DNA from: Spirosomataceae bacterium TFI 002
GTDB lineage: Bacteria; Bacteroidota; Bacteroidia; Cytophagales; Spirosomataceae
Length of the DNA stretch: 64,000 bases
Assembly (NCBI GenBank): GCA_900230115.1
Contig: LT907983.1
Location: 1,984,001-2,048,000, forward strand
Direction: 5' to 3'
Below the pieces are notes generated by a model that was given only the letters and a program-made list of their open reading frames with translations, had not been told where the DNA came from and ran no database searches. This document shows positions 9,030 through 18,288 of this stretch, in pieces (position 1 is the stretch's first letter; each line of letters begins with the position of its first letter). The translations under genes were made by a program, and so were the position numbers.

Positions 9030-10466
9030 ATGAAAATACCAAAAACAATCAGTTACCTCATTTTATTGGCATTCCTTGCAATAGGACAAAATGCACTGTC
9101 TCAGCAAACCAAATCAAGGATATTCGTGCTCACAGACATTGAAAACGAACCAGATGACGCAATGTCATTAGTCCGTTTCTTAGTTTATGCCAATAATTAT
9201 GACATTGAAGGACTTGCAGCTACAACTTCTATTCACCAGCAAAAAAGAGTAGCTCCAGCCCGTATCAAACAGATCGTGGATGCCTATGGAAAAGTGAGAG
9301 ATAACTTGGAAAAACACGAGTCAGGGTTTCCTACGTACGCCTATTTGCAATCAATGATCACAGAAGGACTACCTGCTTACGGAATGAATGCCGTAGGGGA
9401 AGGCCACGACTCACCAGCGTCCGAAGCTTTGATTAAAGCAGTAGATAAAAATGACACAAGACCACTGTGGGTTACAGCTTGGGGAGGCCCAAATGTACTT
9501 GCTCAAGCTCTTTGGAAAGTAAGAAAAACAAGGTCAGCAACAGAGTTAAATAAGTTTGTCTCTAAAATAAGAGTTTATACAATATCGGATCAAGACGATA
9601 GCGGACCATGGCTCAGAAAAGAATTTCCAACACTTTTTTATATTGTTAGCCCAGGATTTAATGCAGGTGGCGGTTACCATCACGCAACTTGGAGTGGTAT
9701 TAGTGGCGATATTTTTCATGCTCGTTGTGATGGTGCAAACTTTAACATCGTAAGCAATGAATGGCTCGAAAGTAATGTACGAAAAAAAGGCCCTCTTGGT
9801 AAAGAATACCCACATTGGGAATTTCTCATGGAAGGCGATACTCCGTCATTTCTTCCACTTATAAACAATGGATTAAACAATCCAGAGCATCCGGATTGGG
9901 GCGGATGGGGTGGTCGTTACGAATTTTATACTCCACGTAAAAGACAGTGGCATTTAACTACGGAAAGCAGACCAATCTGGAGTGATGCAGAGGACGAAGT
10001 AATGGGAGTAGATGGCAAGTGGCATCAAGGTAACCATGAGACCATTTGGAGATGGAGAGAGGCTTTTCAAAACGACTTTTCTGCAAGAATGGATTGGACC
10101 ATTAAAAGCGTAGAGCAAGCAAATCACCCCCCAGTGGTTAAGATTGATGGCGACTTAAATTTAAAAGCCAAAAAGGGAGATAAAATAAAACTTAGTGCCC
10201 TTAACTGTAGCGATCCAGATGGTGATGCATTGTCTTATCAATGGTTCTATTATCAAGAGGCTGGTACTTTTCCTGTCTCAAGTGCTCGAAGCGGGCAGCC
10301 ACTTGAGATTCAAAATTTTGACCAAAAAGAAGCTTCATTTACAGTTCCTTCAAGTAGAATAGCTCCTCCGGGTACGGGGACAATGCACATTATCTTGGCA
10401 GTAACCGATCATGGTACACCAAGACTAACAAGGTATCAACGGTTAATTGTCAGCGTAGAAGATTAA
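9030..10466 (+). CDS. Secreted DUF1593 / Sde182-like protein with C-terminal Ig-like domain (paralogue 2)
   Basis: The 478-residue protein starts with a signal peptide (GQNALSQ) and has the same two-domain layout as its upstream neighbour. The metal motif is [13 protein letters not shown], then [78 protein letters not shown], and finally an Ig-like domain with [22 protein letters not shown]. It differs from the first copy by an insert rich in Gly and His ([15 protein letters not shown], near residue 210) and a shorter loop before the WRWRE block. The two copies are clearly homologous but well diverged, so this is an old duplication, likely with different specificities. Its gene is followed after 26 bases by a third family member. 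The function is unknown beyond the nucleoside-hydrolase-like fold. Confidence 0.85.
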   Translation: MKIPKTISYLILLAFLAIGQNALSQQTKSRIFVLTDIENEPDDAMSLVRFLVYANNYDIEGLAATTSIHQQKRVAPARIKQIVDAYGKVRDNLEKHESGFPTYAYLQSMITEGLPAYGMNAVGEGHDSPASEALIKAVDKNDTRPLWVTAWGGPNVLAQALWKVRKTRSATELNKFVSKIRVYTISDQDDSGPWLRKEFPTLFYIVSPGFNAGGGYHHATWSGISGDIFHARCDGANFNIVSNEWLESNVRKKGPLGKEYPHWEFLMEGDTPSFLPLINNGLNNPEHPDWGGWGGRYEFYTPRKRQWHLTTESRPIWSDAEDEVMGVDGKWHQGNHETIWRWREAFQNDFSARMDWTIKSVEQANHPPVVKIDGDLNLKAKKGDKIKLSALNCSDPDGDALSYQWFYYQEAGTFPVSSARSGQPLEIQNFDQKEASFTVPSSRIAPPGTGTMHIILAVTDHGTPRLTRYQRLIVSVED

Positions 10467-10492
10467 CTTTATGCTTTACAAACGTTTTTTGA

Positions 10493-11437
10493 ATGAAAGG
10501 ACTAAAAACTTTAATACTTCTGAGCTTTTTAATAAGCCTTTACGCTTGCAATGGACAAGCTCAGAAACATAGAGTTTTAGTTTCTACAGATATTGGAGGC
10601 AGTGATCCTGATGATTTTCAATCATTGATCCATTTGTTTCTTTATGCCGATACACTTGATATAGTTGGATTGGTTTCTTCGCCTCCTTATAAAGGCCGAA
10701 AAAGTGATATTTTAAAGATGATCGATATTTACGAAAAAGACTTTTCTCTTCTTGGTCAAAACTATCCAACACCAGCGTATTTAAGGTCAATCACCGCCCA
10801 AGGAGCCACTGAAGCTCAATTAGAAGTTATTCCATCAAGTGAAAGTAATGAAGGTGTTCAGCTAATTATCAAAGAAGCTCTTAAAGAAAATGAAAGACCT
10901 TTATACGTCCTAGTTTGGGGTTCCATAACTGACCTAGCACTTGCACTCCATCAAGCTCCCGAAATCAAAAGAAATATGAGGGTTTACTCCATTGGTTCCT
11001 GGAATACTTTTCAAGATTCTTTGGCAAGAAACTACATTTACGATAATCATCCAGACCTATGGTGGGTTGAGAATAATACCACATTCAGAGGGATGTATAT
11101 GGGTGGATACAAAGATGGTAATTATGGAAACGAAAGTTTCGTTGAGGCAAATGTAAAACCATACGGAGCCATGGGTGAGTTTTTCTTTGCTCAAAAAGCA
11201 GACATTAAGATGGGTGATACGCCTTCCGTATTGTATTTGCTAAATGGCGATCCTGCAAACCCTGAATCTGAAAGTTGGGGAGGGCAATTTCAAAAGACAA
11301 GCCATGGCTCCAACTATTGGACAGATATTCAAGATGAATCTCTTAAGGTAAATGGTCGGTCGGGTGCCAAAACCGTAAACAAGTGGCGAAAACAATACCT
11401 GGATGATTGGTCAAAAAGAATGAAACTTTTAGAATAA
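10493..11437 (+). CDS. DUF1593 / Sde182-like lipoprotein, short form
   Basis: The 314-residue protein has a lipoprotein signal (LISLYAC, Cys near residue 19) and only the nucleoside-hydrolase-like domain. The metal motif is STDIGGSDPDDFQS; later blocks are LVWGSITDLALAL, YSIGSWNTFQD, IKMGDTPSVLYLLNGDPANP and ESWGGQF. It lacks the Ig-like C-terminal domain of the two preceding proteins. It is closest to the truncated protein at the left window edge, with which it shares the GAMG and IKMGDTPS blocks, but it lacks that protein's insert. So the locus carries two DUF1593 subtypes, each in two copies: secreted with an Ig-like tail, and a short type, here a lipoprotein. It is the last gene of the plus-strand pectin locus, followed by a convergent gene after 20 bases. 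Confidence 0.85.
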   Translation: MKGLKTLILLSFLISLYACNGQAQKHRVLVSTDIGGSDPDDFQSLIHLFLYADTLDIVGLVSSPPYKGRKSDILKMIDIYEKDFSLLGQNYPTPAYLRSITAQGATEAQLEVIPSSESNEGVQLIIKEALKENERPLYVLVWGSITDLALALHQAPEIKRNMRVYSIGSWNTFQDSLARNYIYDNHPDLWWVENNTTFRGMYMGGYKDGNYGNESFVEANVKPYGAMGEFFFAQKADIKMGDTPSVLYLLNGDPANPESESWGGQFQKTSHGSNYWTDIQDESLKVNGRSGAKTVNKWRKQYLDDWSKRMKLLE

Positions 11438-11457
11438 GAGAATCAAAATCCGACTGA

Positions 11458-11886
11458 TTATTGAATAAGGTTTTCTCCAATACTACCAATTTCTAGTTCA
11501 TCTATCATATGTGGGTTTTTGGGATCAAACCCGTATTCATTGGGACCCTTATCTCCTGTCATGCAATACAAAAGAACAAGCGTAATTGCACCAATTAAGG
11601 GAATCAAGCCAATTAAAATTAGAGCCCCGCTTCTATTTGTATCGTGTAATCTCCTTACAGAAATTGCCAAGCTAGGAATAATTGCAAACAGGAAATAAAC
11701 CACTGAAGGAATGTAAGAAAAGAAAATATTGTCAATATTTCCCCAAGCTAAAAAATTTCCACCTATTGCAATAAAGAAGAAAGCGAAAAGGTTGAAAAGC
11801 TGAAACGACCAAAACTCTTTTCTTCCTACACGACCCGAAAATCTGAAATAATTTACTCTGAAAGTATCTAAAAAATATTTGAACAT
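11458..11886 (-). CDS. DUF805 small membrane protein
   Basis: The 142-residue protein belongs to the DUF805 (YhaH/YhaI-like) family. This is shown by the N-terminal FRVNYFRFSGRVGRKEFW block, about four hydrophobic segments, the central motif SVRRLHDTNRSG and the C-terminal tail GPNEYGFDP. These proteins sit in the inner membrane and have no established function. Unusually the N-terminus is short, without the extra cytoplasmic domain found in some relatives. It lies 40 bases downstream of the DUF58 gene on the same strand and could be the last gene of that transcript, but no coupling is visible. Confidence 0.88.
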   Translation of the reverse strand: MFKYFLDTFRVNYFRFSGRVGRKEFWSFQLFNLFAFFFIAIGGNFLAWGNIDNIFFSYIPSVVYFLFAIIPSLAISVRRLHDTNRSGALILIGLIPLIGAITLVLLYCMTGDKGPNEYGFDPKNPHMIDELEIGSIGENLIQ

Positions 11887-11926
11887 TTGTTGTAAAATAT
11901 TAGCGTTTTCTAAGCAACCACCTAAC

Positions 11927-13264
11927 CTAAATCATCTGCCTCCGCTTAATTTCTAGGTATTTATTAATTACACTCATACTTAATTTTTGAGGCTCTGTGA
12001 TAACTGTGCTAATTCCATATTTATTGAGCTCACGTGCCATTATTTCTTGTTGATTCAATTGTTCCTTAGCAAGTGTTTTGATATAAATTTCTTCAGTATC
12101 TACTGCTGGTTCTTTTACAAAATTTATTAGTTCTGTATTTCGAAAAATCACTAAAAGTATCAAGTGGTATTTAGCCATTGCTTTGATATAGGGTAAATTT
12201 CGCTCAATGGAATCTGTATTGTCAAAATACGTAAAGAGCACGAGTAAACTCCGCTGCTTTAATTGATTTCTCGTGAACTTGTAAAGCGTTTCATAACTAG
12301 AGTCTAATGAAACTCCTTTTATGTTATACAACAGCTCATTTACCTTGCGAAACTGCAAATTGCCGCCCTTAGGCTTCACAAGAGTACATTTATCATTATA
12401 GAAATTAACAACGCCAACCTTGTCTTTCATCTCTATAATGGCCTTACTTAACCCAAGAGAAGCATTGATCGCATAGTCCAATAATGTCTTATTGTCAAAT
12501 GGCTGCAGCATCGTTCTACCCATATCTATAACACAGTAAACTTGCTGACTTCGCTCATCTTGGTATTGATTGAGCATGAGTTTGCCCTGCTTCGCACTTG
12601 CTTTCCAGTTGATATGCCTAAAATCGTCTCCAACAGCGTAATTCTTGATTTGCTCAAACTCCATGCTCTGACCTAGTTTTCGCACATGGGTGCCGTCCAT
12701 TTGGCTGTAGTTACTCACCAAAGCAGATATTTTGAGCTTATTGAATTGATGAAATGAAGGAAAACACTGAATCACCTGATAGAGATCAAAGTCAACTTTT
12801 CTTGCGACAAGTTTGAGCAACTTTGTTCGAATCAGCACATAACTATTGAACCACTTATATTCTCCTCTTTCTGTAGGGTAAATATTATAGATGTAGTTGA
12901 TTGTACTAAAAGGAGAAATCAAGGTTTCTTTACGCCATGTAAAAAGCTGAAGCTGGTCAGGGAGGTCTTCAAAAATACTCAAACTGAGGTTTTGTTTCGT
13001 TGCATTTCTGTATTGCAATACAACTTCATTTTCATCTCCATTGCTCAATGCTTTTGGCAAAATTCTATTTAGCGAAATAGGCTTCCGCTTGGCATAAAGC
13101 AATATAGTTTCTCCCACAATACCTATCACCAACAATGCCAATACGAGCTTTCCAATCACAAAAGCTGGCTCAAAAACCAGACTTATGCAAAAGATTGCTG
13201 CAGCAATTCCCATTACTAGAAATCCTCTTGGGGTGATATATATGCTTTTGAAAAAAACTTTCAT
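11927..13264 (-). CDS. DUF58 domain protein (MoxR-associated, VWA-like)
   Basis: The 445-residue protein has two membrane helices near the N-terminus (about residues 12-60) and a cytoplasmic part with the DUF58 signature MEFEQIKNYAVGDDFRHINWKASAKQGKLMLNQY (read in two parts, about residues 203-236). It continues as a von Willebrand A-like domain whose MIDAS-type motif is partly kept (VIDMGRTM). DUF58 proteins accompany MoxR AAA ATPases and are thought to act as adaptors or substrates in assembling or activating membrane or periplasmic complexes. Here the gene starts 8 bases after the MoxR gene on the same strand, which supports a pair. The enzyme role is not known. Confidence 0.9.
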   Translation of the reverse strand: MKVFFKSIYITPRGFLVMGIAAAIFCISLVFEPAFVIGKLVLALLVIGIVGETILLYAKRKPISLNRILPKALSNGDENEVVLQYRNATKQNLSLSIFEDLPDQLQLFTWRKETLISPFSTINYIYNIYPTERGEYKWFNSYVLIRTKLLKLVARKVDFDLYQVIQCFPSFHQFNKLKISALVSNYSQMDGTHVRKLGQSMEFEQIKNYAVGDDFRHINWKASAKQGKLMLNQYQDERSQQVYCVIDMGRTMLQPFDNKTLLDYAINASLGLSKAIIEMKDKVGVVNFYNDKCTLVKPKGGNLQFRKVNELLYNIKGVSLDSSYETLYKFTRNQLKQRSLLVLFTYFDNTDSIERNLPYIKAMAKYHLILLVIFRNTELINFVKEPAVDTEEIYIKTLAKEQLNQQEIMARELNKYGISTVITEPQKLSMSVINKYLEIKRRQMI

Positions 13265-13272
13265 CTAAGATA

Positions 13273-14250
13273 TTATCTCGGTATCTCCACCGTATCGAAT
13301 AATTCTTTTAGTAAAACATCAGCAGTAATTCCTTCAATTTCGGCTTCTGGTGTAAGCATAATCCTATGGCGAAGGGTATCAAGGCCTATGGTTTTTATAT
13401 CATCAGGAATCACAAAATACCTTTCGTTCATTGCAGCATAAGCTTTTGATGCCTTCAGTAAAGCGATTGAAGCTCGTGGCGATGCCCCTAATTCAATGTT
13501 TCTATGATTTCGGGTTGCTTGTACAATGTTTGTGATGTAGGTTATAAGAGGATCTTCCACAATCACTTGAGTTACAATTTCCCTTAAGGCTACTATTTGG
13601 TCTGCATTCATCACCGGTTGCATCTCTTCCAGTACTTTACTCGTAGAGGTTTTTCCATAGTGTCGCAGCATTGTTTCTTCGTCGGCCGCAGATGGATAAT
13701 CCATCATGATATTTAGTAAAAAACGATCGAGTTGTGCCTCAGGTAAACGGTAGGTTCCCTCCTGCTCTACTGGGTTTTGAGTTGCCACGACCATAAAGGG
13801 CCGAGCCATAGGATAGGTTGTACCATCCATTGTTACCTGCCTCTCTTCCATGAGTTCAAACAACGACGCCTGAGTTTTGGCTGGGGAGCGGTTCACCTCA
13901 TCTATCAGTATAAAGTTGCCAAACACTGGCCCTTTTCTATATTCAAACTCCAAGGTTTTGGGATTAAAAATAGACGTACCCAGTACATCACTCGGCATAA
14001 GGTCTGGTGTAAACTGGATTCGCTTGAATGAGATATTTAAACTCTTGGCAAACAACCGTGAAAGTAAGGTTTTGGCAATGCCCGGCACTCCCTCCATGAG
14101 TAAATGACCGTCACACAGGAGTCCAACAATCATCAATTCGATGACCCTTTCCTGTCCGAATATTGCCTTCCCCAATTGTTCTTTTATTGCAGAAACTGCA
14201 ACGTTTAACTTTTCTATCTCTGCTCTGTTTTCGAATATGTTTTCTTCCAT
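13273..14250 (-). CDS. MoxR-family AAA+ ATPase
   Basis: The 325-residue cytoplasmic protein shows the MoxR ATPase layout. There is an N-terminal helix (AVSAIKEQLGKAIFGQERVIE), Walker A GVPGIAKT (about residues 54-61), the TPDLMPSDVLG block, Walker B FILIDEVNRSP, sensor 1 VVATQNPVEQEGTYRLPEAQLDRFL and sensor 2 GASPRAS. MoxR ATPases act as chaperones that mature partner complexes, often with VWA or DUF58 proteins. It is flanked by the DUF4350 and DUF58 genes with gaps of 9 and 8 bases, so it belongs to a tight operon of five genes reading leftward from 17238. In Bacteroidota such clusters have been linked to aerotolerance or envelope stress; the role here is inferred. Confidence 0.95.
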   Translation of the reverse strand: MEENIFENRAEIEKLNVAVSAIKEQLGKAIFGQERVIELMIVGLLCDGHLLMEGVPGIAKTLLSRLFAKSLNISFKRIQFTPDLMPSDVLGTSIFNPKTLEFEYRKGPVFGNFILIDEVNRSPAKTQASLFELMEERQVTMDGTTYPMARPFMVVATQNPVEQEGTYRLPEAQLDRFLLNIMMDYPSAADEETMLRHYGKTSTSKVLEEMQPVMNADQIVALREIVTQVIVEDPLITYITNIVQATRNHRNIELGASPRASIALLKASKAYAAMNERYFVIPDDIKTIGLDTLRHRIMLTPEAEIEGITADVLLKELFDTVEIPR

Positions 14251-14259
14251 TGAAATAAA

Positions 14260-15576
14260 TTATGATTGATAAAAAATGGAGAGGTATTTATAGTATCTAT
14301 TGAGTTGTTCTTTATTTATTTTCTTAGAGCCGTTATAATCTTGCAAGGCATTCAATACATTGCGAAAAGCTTCAGGTGACTTTCCTATTTTACTACATAT
14401 TCTATCAATGTTTTCTTCCTTTACTTCACTAGCATTTATTTGGTGCTGCATGTAGAGGTATTCGTAAAATTGATGAAAAAGCTTATGTGCAATTGAGTTG
14501 TCGTCTCCTCTTTGCCAATACACTCCAGCCAAGGTTCGAATATAGGCTTTAGCATTGTTTTTATTTTTAGGCAAAATAGGTACTTCCTGAACAATACGAC
14601 GAGAATACATCATGAAATACAACAATGCCCCTACAAGTAAAGTGTAGAAAGCCCATTTGAAACCTGGGTATTGATTTATGATTTTCCAAAGCTGAGATTC
14701 CGAATCAGCTTCGTTCCGTTTTTTGCTCAAAGAATTATAATACTTATCCCACAAAAGGTTTCTATTGGCTAGTTCAAGCTCCTCGTACAATAGGTTCGCC
14801 AAACGGTAGTTTTCCTTGTGTAACAAGAAGTAATTAGACAAAACAATGGGGTTACTACATAAATACAACCTTCCCTTTCCTACATTTAAACGCAAAATAA
14901 TTGGCAACTTTCTGTCATCCAGCATTAGTGTATCAAAAGACGAAACCCTGTAGCCTTTAGTATCGCTAAATAATGTTGCCGAGTCCAACGCGGGAACAAT
15001 AGGCACGTGACCTGGATATAAAAATGGAGTAACCGTACTATCTCCAAGCCAATTAACCCTAAGCGTATCTGGCATCAAGAATGGCGGAAATGAGCTTCTT
15101 GCAAAATCATTATCAACAAAATAAAGTAATGAATCTTTGAACTCCGTACCAATGAAAAATGACGATACAAAGGCAATGTTTCCTTGTGCTACATAATCTT
15201 TAATTGCCTGAATTTCTTTACCTTCAGGTTCAAAATACCGAGAAACAACAACGTAAGTTTCACGCTCATTGGTAGTAACATCTGAGAAGTGAGAAGAGTC
15301 CACTGGAAGCATAAGTGAATCTACTTCATATTCTATATCATCCTCACCTCTGTATTCCCCGTCTAAACTTTGATCAAAGTACCAGCTACTTTCCATAAAG
15401 TAAAAGTTCTGAGTACTATCCTTGGTCAATTGGTCATAGAAAAATTTGATGTCATAGGGATTCGTGGAATTGATACTCAAAGAGAAGCTTTTATTGAACT
15501 TACTCTTACACGAAAGCACAACAGAGCCAATAATAGCCACCAAAAGCATAATAGATATGAATTTGGTTTTACTCAT
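14260..15576 (-). CDS. DUF4350 domain lipoprotein/membrane protein
   Basis: The 438-residue protein begins with a hydrophobic signal ending VVLSCKS, which can be read as a lipobox (Cys about residue 23). A large extracytoplasmic domain (about 30-310) follows, matching the DUF4350 family with its GATase-like Rossmann fold (for example KEIQAIKDYVAQGNIAFVSS and GKGRLYLCSNPIVLSN). A membrane helix (about 312-332, FYTLLVGALLYFMMY) comes next, then a cytoplasmic tail of about 100 residues. If both the lipid anchor and the helix are used, the domain is fixed to the inner membrane at two points. The start overlaps the stop of the DUF4129 gene by 4 bases (ATGA), which shows translational coupling within the MoxR operon. 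Function unknown. Confidence 0.82.
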   Translation of the reverse strand: MSKTKFISIMLLVAIIGSVVLSCKSKFNKSFSLSINSTNPYDIKFFYDQLTKDSTQNFYFMESSWYFDQSLDGEYRGEDDIEYEVDSLMLPVDSSHFSDVTTNERETYVVVSRYFEPEGKEIQAIKDYVAQGNIAFVSSFFIGTEFKDSLLYFVDNDFARSSFPPFLMPDTLRVNWLGDSTVTPFLYPGHVPIVPALDSATLFSDTKGYRVSSFDTLMLDDRKLPIILRLNVGKGRLYLCSNPIVLSNYFLLHKENYRLANLLYEELELANRNLLWDKYYNSLSKKRNEADSESQLWKIINQYPGFKWAFYTLLVGALLYFMMYSRRIVQEVPILPKNKNNAKAYIRTLAGVYWQRGDDNSIAHKLFHQFYEYLYMQHQINASEVKEENIDRICSKIGKSPEAFRNVLNALQDYNGSKKINKEQLNRYYKYLSIFYQS

Positions 15577-16244
15577 ATCTTATTGATTGCACTTTTAAAT
15601 TCCACTTCTAAAGCACCAAACTGGTCTTCGCTTAAAGGAAAATTACCGAACCATACATATTCATAATACTTCACGGCTGTGCCAAATATTGGCAAATACG
15701 TGTGATTACCACCGAGTACTTCTTTTAGCTTTTGCTTATACTCGTTATTGGTTTTAAACTTATCATAAACAATCTTATCTCGTGCTGATAGTTCTTTAAG
15801 AATCCATAAATAATACCATCTAACTGCCGTACGGTAGTCTTTTTTATTAACAGCCTCATCTACCAACTGGGAGTAGTTTAACTCTCTAAGTTCTCTTTCA
15901 GAGCCTATTTCTAAACTTTGGCTTACAGCTGTCGTTTCAGTTTTTTGATTCCAATTAAAATCTAAGTTTTGAGACAAATAATAAAGGACCAAAACGATTG
16001 CTATCGCAACCAAGGCCCACATAATGTAATTCAACAGTGTGCCTACAAACGCCGGAATTGATATAGATTTTTTTTCAGATGGTGTCTCTGGCTCTACAAT
16101 TACCGGAAGATCAGCATACCAATACTCCTTGTCTTTTTTTATTTCTTCAACCTCGGCTTGGGTCACAAGCTCATTTTGTCCAATTGCATTTGGGCACAAA
16201 ATAGCCTGTAAAAAGTAGAGAAGGAGAAATAGTCTTTTAGGCAT
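15573..16244 (-). CDS. DUF4129 domain membrane protein
   Basis: I use the ATG at 16244 (223 residues); the frame also allows a TTG at 16256. The protein has a signal peptide (CPNAIGQ), a periplasmic stretch of about 60 residues, one membrane helix (about 70-92, IMWALVAIAIVLVLYYL) and a cytoplasmic DUF4129 domain of the type found at the C-terminus of transglutaminase-like proteins (YSQLVDEAVNKKDYRTAVRWYYLWIL). DUF4129 is regularly found beside MoxR and DUF58. The gene overlaps SpoIIM upstream by 8 bases and DUF4350 downstream by 4 bases, so the three are surely one transcript. Its role is unknown; it may link the periplasmic and cytoplasmic parts of a MoxR-matured complex. Confidence 0.82.
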   Translation of the reverse strand: MPKRLFLLLYFLQAILCPNAIGQNELVTQAEVEEIKKDKEYWYADLPVIVEPETPSEKKSISIPAFVGTLLNYIMWALVAIAIVLVLYYLSQNLDFNWNQKTETTAVSQSLEIGSERELRELNYSQLVDEAVNKKDYRTAVRWYYLWILKELSARDKIVYDKFKTNNEYKQKLKEVLGGNHTYLPIFGTAVKYYEYVWFGNFPLSEDQFGALEVEFKSAINKI

Positions 16245-17238
16245 ATACTTTTTCAAAAAATGACTGATCAGTATATGAACTCGCTTTTTTGCGAGAGAAA
16301 AAGAAAAAGTACCAAATAACTATAATCCAGGAACCCAATAAGACTATAGATAAGAATGCAATAAGGAATGGTGAAGTTTTCGCAAGTCCCTCCTGCCCAA
16401 GATAAGTAACAAAACTCTCTATTACTGCTGCCAAAAAAGTAAATGGAAGAGTTCCCAAATAAATCTTAGAACTCATTTTTAGGCCATTCACAAAAGCTTG
16501 TTTCCGTTTCAAAGTGCCAGGAAAAAGGAAGCTCATTCCTAGCAACATACCTGCCATACACTCCAGCACTAAGCCCATGAGCTCAAAAGTACCATGAAGC
16601 ATAATGACAAAAAATGCATCAATACCAAGACTATTCTGAATGAAAATAGCAAAAAATGCCCCAATCATTACGCCATTTTTGAGAGTAAGATAAATAGAAC
16701 CTAATCCCAAGAAAATACCCATCGTAAAGATCAAAAGCCCAACGAAAACATTATTTGAAAAAATCCTTACGAACATTTTCATTTTAGACTCATCGTTATA
16801 CACTCCAAATGGCTTTCCATTGGCAATATTGTCTTGCGTCATGGAGAGGTATTCTTCTCCCATGATACCTTGTATAAAACTTGGCTCTAAGTATGCACAT
16901 GCCAGCCCCAAGCTAAGGAATAAGAGAAAAAGCCCTGAAGCTATATAAAGCACTTTTATGTTTTTGCCTATGATACTTGGAAAGTCCTCTACCCAAAACT
17001 CTTTAAATGGATTGCGTTCGTTTTTACTTTTGAAGTAAAGCCTATTGTAAAGTCTGGAAGCCAGTTTATTTAAATAAACAGTAAGGTTACTATGAGGATA
17101 ATGGGTTTTAGAATAGGAAACATCGTTAAGCAGCGAAACAAAGTCTTCTGCAAGAAGATCAGTTTCTGTAGGATCAGGGTCATTCTCAATCCTTTCCCAT
17201 TTGTCTTTATTTCGGTGAATAAATGTACTCTCTCGCAT
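16237..17238 (-). CDS. SpoIIM (stage II sporulation M-like) membrane protein
   Basis: The 333-residue protein has a cytoplasmic N-terminal part of about 95 residues and then five or six membrane helices. It carries the SpoIIM-family block NNVFVGLLIFTMGIFLGLGS followed by NGVMIGAFFA and LHGTFELMGLVLECMAGMLLG. The HGTFE motif and the surrounding helices are the family hallmark. In sporulating Firmicutes SpoIIM helps drive peptidoglycan remodelling; Bacteroidota do not sporulate, and here the family is a constant partner of MoxR, DUF58 and RDD genes. It is the first gene of the leftward operon. It shares a 110-base divergent promoter region with the RDD gene at 17349, and both proteins are part of the same conserved neighbourhood. 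Confidence 0.88.
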   Translation of the reverse strand: MRESTFIHRNKDKWERIENDPDPTETDLLAEDFVSLLNDVSYSKTHYPHSNLTVYLNKLASRLYNRLYFKSKNERNPFKEFWVEDFPSIIGKNIKVLYIASGLFLLFLSLGLACAYLEPSFIQGIMGEEYLSMTQDNIANGKPFGVYNDESKMKMFVRIFSNNVFVGLLIFTMGIFLGLGSIYLTLKNGVMIGAFFAIFIQNSLGIDAFFVIMLHGTFELMGLVLECMAGMLLGMSFLFPGTLKRKQAFVNGLKMSSKIYLGTLPFTFLAAVIESFVTYLGQEGLAKTSPFLIAFLSIVLLGSWIIVIWYFFFFSRKKASSYTDQSFFEKVYA

Positions 17239-17348
17239 GCCGAGCGTTGTGCTTTCTTATATGCAACTTAGGTATTTTTACCTTGAAAATTCGAAAGTAT
17301 TACATTTTTTAAACTACCTTTTCGATAGCATTCATTCACAAGCAAATT

Positions 17349-18128
17349 TTGAAATCATTACAAATACCCACCCACCTCAGCATTCATCTTGATTATGAAT
17401 TAGTTAGCTGGGGCTCTAGACTTGGAGGTTTTTTAATAGACTGGGGTGTAAAGTGGTTCTATTTCCTGATTATTAACCTCACCATTCTTGATAAATGGGA
17501 AGCTCCTAGCCTTGTAGTTCTTTTGCTCTATTTACCTTTTATACTTTATTCGTTTTTCTTCGAATGGTTCAATAATGGTCGCTCACTTGGAAAGCTGTTA
17601 TCCAAATCTAGGGTGATTAGTGCAAATGGTCAACCAGCTACTATTTACCAGATTCTAACCAGGTGGCTGTTCAATATGGTTGACGTTTTTGGCATTTTTC
17701 TATTAACCGTTTTCCATGATTCCTTATATATATTTATGGTTTTTAGCCCGCTCATTGGTGGCTTGATAATTATTTTTACCAAAAACAATCAACGCCTAGG
17801 TGACTTAGCAGCTGGCACCCTTGTAGTCTCCACGCGAGAAACGAATGTCAGCCTGGAACAGACAGTCTATAAATACGCCAAGAACATTGATACTTACACG
17901 CCCACCTATCCCGAGATCATGCGACTCTCTGACCGAGACATGAGCAAGATTCAACAAATAATGGAAAGAGGAGATTTCAGTCAAAACGAGGAGTTGATAG
18001 AAAGACTAGCAACTCATGTGCGAAAAATCCTGAAAATTGAGACAGATCAAAGTGACATTATTTTTCTTAACACTTTACTCTCTGATTACAACCATTACGC
18101 CAAGTTGGATAGCGGAGAAGTTGCCTGA
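17349..18128 (+). CDS. RDD family membrane protein
   Basis: The 259-residue protein has an RDD domain in its first 165 residues. The signature Arg-Asp pair appears as WGSRLGGFLIDWGVKW (here IDW follows GGF), and later as NQRLGDLAAGTLVV, with about four hydrophobic segments. The C-terminal 90 residues are soluble and charged. There is no ATG in front of the conserved part; the frame is closed upstream at 17310, so TTG at 17349 is the best start. It is transcribed away from the SpoIIM-DUF4129-DUF4350-MoxR-DUF58 operon, a partnership repeated in many Bacteroidota. The function is unknown; RDD proteins have been proposed to be transporters. Confidence 0.85.
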   Translation: MKSLQIPTHLSIHLDYELVSWGSRLGGFLIDWGVKWFYFLIINLTILDKWEAPSLVVLLLYLPFILYSFFFEWFNNGRSLGKLLSKSRVISANGQPATIYQILTRWLFNMVDVFGIFLLTVFHDSLYIFMVFSPLIGGLIIIFTKNNQRLGDLAAGTLVVSTRETNVSLEQTVYKYAKNIDTYTPTYPEIMRLSDRDMSKIQQIMERGDFSQNEELIERLATHVRKILKIETDQSDIIFLNTLLSDYNHYAKLDSGEVA

Positions 18129-18202
18129 TACATCTCACATTTACGAAATGATCTAGAAATGGAAAATACGTACTTTTCCATCCTTTTATGATCCGAAAGA
18201 CT

Positions 18203-18210
18203 TACTTTTG
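18203..18210 (+). promoter_or_regulatory. Possible Bacteroidota -7 promoter element upstream of fba
   Basis: TACTTTTG fits the Bacteroidota -7 consensus TAnnTTTG and lies 78 bases before the aldolase start. I do not see a clear TTG element 17-23 bases upstream, so this is a moderate candidate only. Confidence 0.4.
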
Positions 18211-18288
18211 AATTTACTTGCAATGAATTACACTGTAAAACAAGCTAAAATCAAAGTAATTCTAAATTAAATACAATAGAACATTCCT

